A stretch of DNA of 46,793 nucleotides from an uncultured Lachnospiraceae bacterium (GTDB lineage: Bacteria; Bacillota; Clostridia; Lachnospirales; Lachnospiraceae): positions 26,937 through 73,729 of the forward strand of contig CAJTYJ010000002.1 of NCBI GenBank assembly GCA_910583895.1. Reading direction: 5' to 3'. A program made the position numbers and the translations under genes. Numbering within the stretch: position 1 is the stretch's first letter; the number at the start of each line of letters is the position of its first letter. This document shows, in pieces, positions 32,345 through 39,750 of this stretch. The notes beneath the pieces were generated by a model. That model was not told the DNA's origin. It was given only the letters and a program-made list of their open reading frames with translations, and made no database searches.

Positions 32345-32424
32345 GATAAACAGAAGAATTTTTGACAAAATGTCAATTTTCATATGCAGGATCTTGATAT
32401 TGGCTTTTTTATTTTCTGGTAATG

Positions 32425-32441
32425 TGATATAATGATGCAAA
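32425..32441 (+). promoter_or_regulatory. Extended -10 promoter of the Hpt/hybrid kinase genes, with shared motif
   Basis: TGATATAAT (32425-32433) is an extended -10 with no convincing -35. It is fused to AATGATGCAAA (32431-32441), an 11-bp motif also present at 36528-36538 and, reversed, at 30439-30449. Confidence 0.5.
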
Positions 32442-32486
32442 TGGATGAGTTTCCAGAATTAAGAAAAGTATGAAGGAGAGAAGTAT

Positions 32487-32849
32487 ATGAGTTTACAAGA
32501 ATGTTACAAGGCTTTGGAAGGGGATTATGAGGGTGTAGCTTCCCGTCTTCGCAGTGAGAAAATGATTCGGAAGTTCGTGCTGAAATTTTTAAATGACGCC
32601 AGTTACCAGACGCTCCTTTCTTCTTTGGAGGAGAAAAATTATGAGGAGGCATTCCGGGCTTCCCATACGATAAAAGGTGTTTGCCAGAATCTGGGCTTTA
32701 CCAGGCTTGGGGACTCCAGCAGCAGCCTGACTGATGCCCTGCGGGATGGGTGGAGCGATGGGGCAGAAGCGCTGGTGGAGAAAGTAAAGGCAGATTATGA
32801 GCTGACCGTGAATGCGATCCGGATTCTGGAAGCAGAGAGTGAAGGGTAA
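32487..32849 (+). CDS. Hpt (histidine phosphotransfer) domain protein
   Basis: A 120-residue all-helical single-domain protein. The phosphorylated histidine is H60 in AFRASHTIKGVCQNLGF, which fits the Hpt consensus HxxKG. It would shuttle phosphate between the receiver domains of the hybrid kinase encoded 44 bp downstream and a terminal response regulator. AAGGAG lies 10 nt before the ATG. Free-standing Hpt proteins are uncommon in Firmicutes, which makes the gene order meaningful. Confidence 0.92.
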   Translation: MSLQECYKALEGDYEGVASRLRSEKMIRKFVLKFLNDASYQTLLSSLEEKNYEEAFRASHTIKGVCQNLGFTRLGDSSSSLTDALRDGWSDGAEALVEKVKADYELTVNAIRILEAESEG

Positions 32850-32893
32850 AAGGGTCCTTTGGCACTCAGGGCGTCTAAGGAGGTAATTGAAAG

Positions 32894-35452
32894 GTGAAGA
32901 AAGGTCCTATTCAGTTTTTGAAGGTCAGTCTTGCTTTTGTATCGCTTCTCTGTGTTGTGATCTTTGGTTTTCTGGCAGTTTATATGGATCGAAAGAGTTC
33001 CGAGACGATCAGTGATATCGGGACGATTTATATGTCAGGTATGAATGAGCGCATCGCCATGCATTTTGAGACGACGATGGAACTTCGGCTGCTGCAGGTG
33101 GAGGCGATTGCCTACGATAATCCGCCCGAAAGCGCCCAGACAGACGTTCTGCGGGGGCAGCTTGCGTACAGCGCCGCGGCAAGAGACTTTGACTACCTGG
33201 CATTTTATTCAGGAGACGGCACGTATGATATGCTGATGGGCGCGCCGATACATGTGTATGACGAACTCCCATTTGAACGTTCCCTGAAAAATGGAAAATT
33301 TAAGATTGCGGTAGGGTATGATGACGCCGGAGAGCGGATTGTGCTGCTGGGAGTCCCGGCTGTCTATCAGATGGAAAGCGGCGAAAGCATAGCGATCGTT
33401 GCAGGACTTTCCGTAGATTACATTAAGGACGTACTTTTCCTGGATGAAGAAGATTCTCTTGTGTATTCTCATATCATCCGCAAAGACGGAAGCTTTGTGA
33501 TCCGGGGCGGCGATGCATACCGGGACAATTATTTTGACCGGATCCGTTCGATCTTCAGCGAACTGGGCGGAGAGAACGCAGACCGGTATGTGGAGGAGCT
33601 TTCAAAGGCTATGGATGCCGGTCAGGACTATTCCCAGGTGATGGATCTGGGCGGGGAAAGGCGGCATCTGTACTGTACGGCTCTTCCCTACTCCGAGTGG
33701 TATCTGGTGACGGTTATGCCTTACGGTTCTTTGGACCAGTCGGTCAGGAACCTGAGCAGCCGCTGGAGTGTCCTTGCCATAAGCGGCTGCGGGACGGTAT
33801 TGCTGGCGTTGCTCTTGATTTTTGTGAAATACTTTGGGCTGACCAGAAAACAGCTGAAAGAAGTGGAAGAGGCGCGTCTGGAAGCGGTCTATGCCAACAA
33901 GGCCAAAAGTGAGTTTCTTTCCAATATGAGCCATGATATCCGTACCCCCATGAATGCCATTGTGGGGATGACAGCCATTGCCACCGCCAATATGGATGAC
34001 CATCAGCAGGTACAGAACTGCTTAAGGAAGATCACGCTGTCAAGCAAGCACCTGCTCGGGCTGATCAATGATGTTCTTGATATGTCCAAGATCGAGAGCG
34101 GAAAGATGACGCTGAATATGGATCAGGTGTCGCTCAGGGAAGTGATGGAGAGCATTGTAAGCATCGTTCAGCCTCAGATCAAGGCGAAGAATCAGAGATT
34201 TGATGTGTTTATCCATGATATCTTTGTGGAAAATGTATATTGCGACAGTGTACGCTTAAACCAGGTGCTTTTAAATTTCCTGTCCAATGCCATCAAGTTT
34301 ACGCCGGAGGGAGGGACGATCCAGATGTCTCTTTGTGAGGAGCCTTCTCTGAAAGGGAGCGCTTATGTCTGCATCCATCTCCGGGTTAAGGATACGGGCA
34401 TCGGGATGTCACCGGAATTTAGAGAAAAGATTTTTGAATCTTTTGCCAGAGAGGACAGCGCAAGGGTGCGCAAGACCCAGGGAACCGGGCTTGGCATGGC
34501 CATCACAAAATATATTGTGGATGCCATGGGCGGTACGGTGGAAGTGGCGAGTGAGCAGGGAAAAGGCACGGAATTCCATGCGACGCTGGATCTGGAGCAG
34601 GCAGATGCTGCAGAGATGGACATGCTTCTTCCGGAGTGGAATATGCTGGTGGTGGATGACGACGAGCAGCTTTGCCGAAGCACAGTGGATGCGCTGGAAT
34701 CCATCGGCGTAAAGGCCGAATGGACGCTGGATGGTGAGAGTGCGGTGGAGATGGTGAAGAAGCGCCGTGAGGAACAAAGAGATTATCAGGTGATTCTTCT
34801 GGACTGGAAACTGCCGGGAATAGATGGAATCAAAACTGCTCACAAGATCCGCGACTATCTGGGAGAAGAAATTCCGATTCTTTTGATCTCTGCTTATGAC
34901 TGGAGTGAGATTGAAAAAGATGCCCGGGAAGCAGGAGTCAATGGATTTATCTGCAAACCCCTGTTTAAATCTACGCTGTTCTATGGACTTCGGCAGTATG
35001 CGGGAAACGCAGAAGAGATGTCGGATGATAACAAGGTGAAAACCGATCTGGTCGGAAAGCGAATTTTGCTGGCAGAGGACAATGATCTCAACTGGGAGAT
35101 TGCGGAAGAACTGTTCAGTGAGGAAGGGCTGAAGCTGGAGCGGGCGGAAAACGGGCAGATCTGCGTGGAGATGTTCCAGAAATCCAAAGAAGGATACTAT
35201 GATGCAGTTCTCATGGATATCCGCATGCCAATCATGACCGGCTATGAGGCGGCATGGGCGATCCGGAAGCTGGAACGAAGAGACGCACAGATTCCGATTA
35301 TCGCCATGACAGCAGATGCTTTTTCAGAAGATGTGAAGCGGTGTCTGGACTGTGGCATGAATGCACATGTGGCAAAGCCCATCGACGTTCAGGAAGTGAT
35401 GCGTCTGCTGGAAAAGTATACAAAAGAAGCAGAAGAAAGAATGAAACAATAA
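32894..35452 (+). CDS. Hybrid sensor histidine kinase with two receiver domains
   Basis: An 852-residue membrane sensor. Layout: TM1 (about 8-28), an extracellular Cache-like sensing domain, TM2 (about 295-318), a HisKA domain with H347 in SNMSHDIRTPMNA, an ATPase domain (NFLSNAIKFTPEGG; DTGIGMS; GTGLGMAITK), a first receiver with D637 (ILLDWKLPG) and a second receiver with D775 (VLMDIRMPIMTG) and lysine in HVAKPID. GTG at 32894 is the start, 10 nt after AAGGAGG. With the Hpt gene upstream it can run an H-D-H-D relay. The ligand is unknown. Confidence 0.93.
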   Translation: MKKGPIQFLKVSLAFVSLLCVVIFGFLAVYMDRKSSETISDIGTIYMSGMNERIAMHFETTMELRLLQVEAIAYDNPPESAQTDVLRGQLAYSAAARDFDYLAFYSGDGTYDMLMGAPIHVYDELPFERSLKNGKFKIAVGYDDAGERIVLLGVPAVYQMESGESIAIVAGLSVDYIKDVLFLDEEDSLVYSHIIRKDGSFVIRGGDAYRDNYFDRIRSIFSELGGENADRYVEELSKAMDAGQDYSQVMDLGGERRHLYCTALPYSEWYLVTVMPYGSLDQSVRNLSSRWSVLAISGCGTVLLALLLIFVKYFGLTRKQLKEVEEARLEAVYANKAKSEFLSNMSHDIRTPMNAIVGMTAIATANMDDHQQVQNCLRKITLSSKHLLGLINDVLDMSKIESGKMTLNMDQVSLREVMESIVSIVQPQIKAKNQRFDVFIHDIFVENVYCDSVRLNQVLLNFLSNAIKFTPEGGTIQMSLCEEPSLKGSAYVCIHLRVKDTGIGMSPEFREKIFESFAREDSARVRKTQGTGLGMAITKYIVDAMGGTVEVASEQGKGTEFHATLDLEQADAAEMDMLLPEWNMLVVDDDEQLCRSTVDALESIGVKAEWTLDGESAVEMVKKRREEQRDYQVILLDWKLPGIDGIKTAHKIRDYLGEEIPILLISAYDWSEIEKDAREAGVNGFICKPLFKSTLFYGLRQYAGNAEEMSDDNKVKTDLVGKRILLAEDNDLNWEIAEELFSEEGLKLERAENGQICVEMFQKSKEGYYDAVLMDIRMPIMTGYEAAWAIRKLERRDAQIPIIAMTADAFSEDVKRCLDCGMNAHVAKPIDVQEVMRLLEKYTKEAEERMKQ

Positions 35453-35455
35453 TCA

Positions 35456-35490
35456 AAAGGGACACCGGCTTTTCAGTCAGGTGTCCCTTT
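35456..35490. terminator. Bidirectional intrinsic terminator
   Basis: AAAGGGACACC (35456-35466) pairs perfectly with GGTGTCCCTTT (35480-35490) around a 13-nt loop, between the convergent kinase and helical-protein genes. Confidence 0.9.
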
Positions 35491-35493
35491 GGG

Positions 35494-36396
35494 CTATTCT
35501 GCTTTTACATCCAAGGTGGAACCAGAGGAGTTTCCCATCCAGGCAGTTTTTGCGTAGGCTGCCTGTGCTCTTGCCCGACGTACCTTGCGGGCCTCGGGAG
35601 TGACTTCTGCTTCCATGCGGGTGATGTCCTTGCCGGATATGACTTGCTTTGCAGCCTTCACCTCTGCGTCAGAAGGCGCTTTTTTATCCAGCGCTGCTTC
35701 CTCCCTGACGGCGTTGTCCACCGCTTCCTGGTTCTGGGTATCGGTCACTTCCTTTGGCGTATCGTCGGTTTTGTCTTTGATACCCTTCTCTGCTTCTTCT
35801 GCTTCTTTCAGGTCTTTCTCGGCTTTTCTGCGTTCTTCCTCACTTGGAAGCGCCTGGTAGCCGCCGCTTTCGACAAATTCGCGCTCGGTATCACTTAAGG
35901 CTTTTGTTTTGGCAAGCTCCTGCATCATCAGTCCTAATTTTGCCCCTTCCGGGATATTGGGATTGGTTTCGATGTTCTTCACGGATGCCATGGAAGCGGC
36001 AGCATGACTTAACTTTACCCGCTGGACCTCTTCCTTGGTCCGGCACTGCTTTAGTTCCCGCTCATAGGCTTCCCGTTCCATCTGGATCTCTCGCGCCTTC
36101 TGATAAGTCTGGGGATCATTTTCCTTTAAGTATTCCATTTCAGCGGCGCTTAACCGTTTGCCGGAGCGCATCTTGGCATCAATCTGTGCTCTGGAGACAT
36201 TGGAAGTATCCAAAGTCTTTAAAAGGCTGGTAGCATCGGCCGAAGATTCTTCCCGAAGACTTTCCGAAGAAGAGGCCTTATTGACGGGATCACCAGCTTT
36301 GTAGTTCCCGGAGGACTGCCTCTGCCTCCACTTCATCTGCATTTTCATATTCTGTGTATAAGAGTTCAGAGAACTGATCATGGTTACGTTGATCAT
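35494..36396 (-). CDS. Unrecognised helical, charge-rich protein
   Basis: A 300-residue soluble protein with no signal peptide or membrane helix that I do not recognise. It begins with a Met- and Gln-rich stretch (MISSLNSYTQNMKMQMKWR), has a Ser/Glu-rich segment (30-60), then long predicted helices heavy in Glu, Lys and Ala (REIQMEREAYERELKQ; EERRKAEKDLKEAEEAEKG), then a Thr/Asp-rich linker and a basic C-terminal part (ARKVRRARAQAAYAK). The start has AGGAGGAGG about 10 nt upstream, so it is surely expressed. TATATA near 36451 may be its -10. It sits between the hybrid kinase and the response regulator but on the opposite strand; coiled-coil scaffolding is only a guess. Confidence 0.7.
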   Translation of the reverse strand: MINVTMISSLNSYTQNMKMQMKWRQRQSSGNYKAGDPVNKASSSESLREESSADATSLLKTLDTSNVSRAQIDAKMRSGKRLSAAEMEYLKENDPQTYQKAREIQMEREAYERELKQCRTKEEVQRVKLSHAAASMASVKNIETNPNIPEGAKLGLMMQELAKTKALSDTEREFVESGGYQALPSEEERRKAEKDLKEAEEAEKGIKDKTDDTPKEVTDTQNQEAVDNAVREEAALDKKAPSDAEVKAAKQVISGKDITRMEAEVTPEARKVRRARAQAAYAKTAWMGNSSGSTLDVKAE

Positions 36397-36521
36397 ATGA
36401 ATACACCTCCTCCTGCGTGCGGACAGACTGCGAATATCGTTCTATTAGTTTATATATCGCCGTGTTTTCTGAAAATGTAAGGGATCAGGGAGTTTTTGTT
36501 CACAAATCGAACATATTTTAT

Positions 36522-36538
36522 TGTTATAATGATGCAAA
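36522..36538 (+). promoter_or_regulatory. Extended -10 promoter of the response regulator gene, with shared motif
   Basis: TGTTATAAT ends at 36530 and runs into AATGATGCAAA (36528-36538). The 14-mer TATAATGATGCAAA is identical to that at the Hpt promoter (32428-32441). Confidence 0.5.
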
Positions 36539-36599
36539 CTGCAGGTTGCCGGCGGAGTGAACGGTGACCAATAATCTACAAAAAATGAGGATGATGAAG

Positions 36600-37286
36600 A
36601 TGGAAAAGCGGAAAATACTGGTGGTGGATGACGAAAGCCGTATGCGCAAGCTGGTGCGGGATTTTCTGGTCAAGCAGGATTATGAAGTACTGGAAGCGGG
36701 TGACGGAGAAACGGCACTGGACTTTTTTTTCGGGCAGAAGGAGATTGCACTGGTCATTTTGGATGTTATGATGCCAAAGATGGACGGCTGGCAGGTGTGC
36801 CGGGAGATTCGCCGTTACTCTAAAGTTCCGATCATCATGCTGACCGCAAAAAGTGATGAGCAGGATGAGCTGCAGGGATTTGAGCTGGGAGTGGATGAGT
36901 ATATTACAAAGCCCTTCAGTCCCAAGATTCTGGTGGCCCGGGTGGAGGCGATCCTGCGCCGGACCAGCCGGGTATCCAGTGAGGATGTGATTGTGGCAGG
37001 CGGAATCGAACTGAACAAGGCGGCGCATCAGGTGACGATCGATGGAAAGGATGTGGAGCTCAGCTACAAAGAGTTCGAGCTTCTTTCGTATTTTATGGAG
37101 AATCAGGGCATTGCTCTGTCCAGAGAGAAAATACTGAACCATGTGTGGAATTATGATTACTTCGGAGATGCCAGGACCATTGACACCCATGTGAAAAAGC
37201 TAAGAAGCAAGCTGGGAGACAGAGGAGAAATCATCCGCACGGTCTGGGGCCTCGGGTACAAATTTGATACGCAAGAGCAGCGTTAA
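36600..37286 (+). CDS. OmpR/PhoB-family response regulator
   Basis: A 228-residue DNA-binding regulator: receiver domain with acidic pocket (VVDDE), phospho-acceptor D55 in LVILDVMMPKMDGW, and KPFSPK lysine, then a winged-helix domain (LSYKEFELLSYFMENQ; ILNHVWNYDYFGDARTIDTHVKKLRSKLG). The ATG at 36600 (GAGG 8 nt upstream) gives the standard length. A GTG at 36564 with GGAG 6 nt upstream would add 12 residues and cannot be excluded. No dedicated kinase is adjacent, so it is the best local candidate for the final step of the Hpt relay. Confidence 0.9.
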   Translation: MEKRKILVVDDESRMRKLVRDFLVKQDYEVLEAGDGETALDFFFGQKEIALVILDVMMPKMDGWQVCREIRRYSKVPIIMLTAKSDEQDELQGFELGVDEYITKPFSPKILVARVEAILRRTSRVSSEDVIVAGGIELNKAAHQVTIDGKDVELSYKEFELLSYFMENQGIALSREKILNHVWNYDYFGDARTIDTHVKKLRSKLGDRGEIIRTVWGLGYKFDTQEQR

Positions 37287-37454
37287 AGTGAGAACCTCCC
37301 GGATTTTACAGGTAAGCCAATGGTAAATATCACGGAACGTAAGAATTGAAATGAGGAATGCAGTGAGGAAAAACCTGTGAAAGCCGGTGCAGATGCAAAT
37401 TGTACGGATGAAGGCGGTGATACGCCTTGAGAAAATTTAACAGGAGAAAGCAAT
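37287..37454 (+). other. 168-nt leader of the Sel1-repeat gene, function unknown
   Basis: No gene fits here. The stretch holds a perfect hairpin AAGGCG/CGCCTT around GTGATA near 37413-37430, a possible long-range pairing of ACAGGT (37309-37314) with ACCTGT (37373-37378), and AGGAGAA before the Sel1 ATG. It does not match a riboswitch core known to me. It could be an unrecognised regulatory leader or the remnant of a structured RNA element. Confidence 0.3.
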
Positions 37455-39743
37455 ATGGAAAGCATAAACACCGATCACACAAATGAAGAGTTTCATACAA
37501 ACAGTCTCCGTGCGTCAGCACAGGCAGGCAATGCAGATGCCCAGTATGAGCTGGGGGCCTGCTACAGGCTTGGGCTGGGTATGCAGGAGGATGCAGTACA
37601 GGCGGTCGTATGGTATGAAAAGGCTGCACAGATGGGCCATGCGTATGCCCAGTGCAGCCTTGGAAGCTGCTATAAAGAAGGCTGTGGTGTAGAACAGGAT
37701 AAAGACAAAGCCGTCTACTGGTATTCCCAATCTGCCCGGCAGGACCATGCAGATGCACAATACGAACTGGGCTTATGCTATGAAACAGGTTTCGGTGTGA
37801 AGCAGGATGATCAGGAGGCGTTTGTGTGGTACAAAAGGGCAGCCGGCCAGGATCACGCGGATGCAATGCATGCTCTGGGGCGCTGCTATGCAATCGGTAT
37901 GGGAACGGAACAAAACGATGAACTGGCGACCTTCTGGCTTGCCATGTCCGCTGAGCAGGATGAGGCGGAATATGACGGGGAAGACTGGAGGGACGAAGAG
38001 GAGGACGACAGAAACTTTGCTGCCTGTGATGCGTATGGGGAAAATGTTTTGCAGGAGGTTTTTCTCTGGTACAGGAATGCGGCAGAAAAGGGCGATGCAC
38101 TGGCACAGTACAAGCTTGCCAGGTGCTATGAGACAGGAGGGGGCGGAAACTTAAGTCTTGCAAAGGCTGCAGTCTGGTTTGAGAAGGCGGCGGCTCAGAA
38201 TCATGTGGCGGCGCAGTATCGCCTTGCACAGTGCTATGAGACAGGGCGCGGTGTGAAACGAAGTCTGATCAAGGCATCGGAGTGGTATCTGGAAGCATCG
38301 GATCATGGCAGCACGATGGCAGGCCGCAGGGTACGCGAATATTATAAAGACGGTATATTAAACCGCTGGCTTATGGCAGAGATGGAAGGCAGTGACAAAG
38401 CTGCAGCGGCTGAGGCACTGGATAAACTGGGAGACAGCTACAAACATGGATTCGGCGTAAAAAAAGACTGGGCACAGGCGGTTGTATTTTATCGCGCGGC
38501 AGCGGAAGCCGGCAATGCTGTGGCGCAGCGTAGTCTGGGCTACTGTTATGATTACGGCGAGGGTGTGAAGCAGGACCGTGTGCAGGCTGTTTATTGGTAC
38601 ACGAAAAGTGCAAAGGGCGGTGATCCGGACGCTCAGCGTAATCTTGGCAACTGCTATTTTTACGGAATGGGTGTGGAAAACGATGATGAAAAGGCGTTTT
38701 ACTGGTACTCACAGGCAGCCGAACAGGGACATACACAGGCATGGCAGCAGGTTGGCTACTGTTATGATGTGGGACGGGGCGTAGAGCAGGACTATGAAAA
38801 AGCGGCTTTCTGGTTTCGCCGGGCTGCTGATGCAGGGGATGAGATCGCGCAGTATAATCTGGGTATTTCTTATTATTTTGGCAGAGGTGTGGAGCAGGAT
38901 AACGTTCAGGCAGTATACTGGTATACGGAAGCCGCCGAAAACGGGTACAGTGCTGCTCAGAATAATCTGGGCGGCTGCTATAGAAACGGCGAAGGCGTGA
39001 AGCAGGATTATAGCAAGGCTGTTTTCTGGTACCAAAAGGCAGCCGATCAGGGAAGCAAAGAGGCACAGTACAATCTGGCTCTGTGTTATGAGGAGGGCAA
39101 CGGCGTAGCGCAGGACGATGCAAAGGCGGCTTTCTGGTATCAAAAGGCGGCCGAACAGGGGGACGAAGATGCCCAGTATAATCTGGGTATGCGCTATGAA
39201 AACGGAGAGGGTGTGGAGCAAGACGATGAGACAGCTGCTTACTGGTATATTGAAGCGGCCGGACAGGGACATGCAGACGCACAATACCATGCGGGTCTGT
39301 GTTTTGCCAAAGGCATGGGGGTAGAGCAGGACTGGAACGAGGCCATTGTATGGTACACAAAAGCTGCAACACAAGGGCACAGGAGCGCGCAGATCAATCT
39401 GGGCAACTGCTATTATTATGGCAGGGGGATGGAGAAAAACATGAACATGGCCGCTGCCTGGTGGGAAAAGGCAGCCGAACAGGGGGATGCCGGTTCCCAG
39501 TACAATGTAGGGCAGTGCCTGTACTTTGGGAATGGCATGGAGCAGGATTATGAGCAGGCCGTCAAGTGGTTTGCCAGGGCAGCCAGACAGGGACACAACC
39601 GTGCGCAGTACAATCTGGGCGTCTGCTGTGAAAACGGGGTTGGTACGGAATGTGACTTGGACCGGGCAGCGGCTCTGTACAGCGCTGCCGCCAGTCAGGG
39701 CAATACAAACGCGGCTGCGGCACTGGAACGGCTTGAGAGATAA
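37455..39743 (+). CDS. Sel1-like repeat protein, about 20 repeats
   Basis: A 762-residue cytosolic solenoid of Sel1-type TPR repeats, each about 36 residues with the pattern AQYxLGxCYxxGxGVxQDxxKAVxWYxKAA. Repeats fill the protein except for an acidic interruption near 172-195 (EAEYDGEDWRDEEEDD) and a slightly irregular repeat near 280-305. There is no signal peptide or catalytic domain. Such proteins act as binding scaffolds; the partner here is unknown. The gene follows the response regulator by 168 bp and converges on the fused PTS gene with a 7-bp gap and no terminator visible. The many near-identical units could vary in number between strains. Confidence 0.92.
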   Translation: MESINTDHTNEEFHTNSLRASAQAGNADAQYELGACYRLGLGMQEDAVQAVVWYEKAAQMGHAYAQCSLGSCYKEGCGVEQDKDKAVYWYSQSARQDHADAQYELGLCYETGFGVKQDDQEAFVWYKRAAGQDHADAMHALGRCYAIGMGTEQNDELATFWLAMSAEQDEAEYDGEDWRDEEEDDRNFAACDAYGENVLQEVFLWYRNAAEKGDALAQYKLARCYETGGGGNLSLAKAAVWFEKAAAQNHVAAQYRLAQCYETGRGVKRSLIKASEWYLEASDHGSTMAGRRVREYYKDGILNRWLMAEMEGSDKAAAAEALDKLGDSYKHGFGVKKDWAQAVVFYRAAAEAGNAVAQRSLGYCYDYGEGVKQDRVQAVYWYTKSAKGGDPDAQRNLGNCYFYGMGVENDDEKAFYWYSQAAEQGHTQAWQQVGYCYDVGRGVEQDYEKAAFWFRRAADAGDEIAQYNLGISYYFGRGVEQDNVQAVYWYTEAAENGYSAAQNNLGGCYRNGEGVKQDYSKAVFWYQKAADQGSKEAQYNLALCYEEGNGVAQDDAKAAFWYQKAAEQGDEDAQYNLGMRYENGEGVEQDDETAAYWYIEAAGQGHADAQYHAGLCFAKGMGVEQDWNEAIVWYTKAATQGHRSAQINLGNCYYYGRGMEKNMNMAAAWWEKAAEQGDAGSQYNVGQCLYFGNGMEQDYEQAVKWFARAARQGHNRAQYNLGVCCENGVGTECDLDRAAALYSAAASQGNTNAAAALERLER

Positions 39744-39750
39744 AGACGGA

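Noticed and set aside
37455..39743. Tandem DNA repeat element or CRISPR in the Sel1 gene
   Set aside because: The period of about 108 bp is the 36-residue Sel1 repeat.
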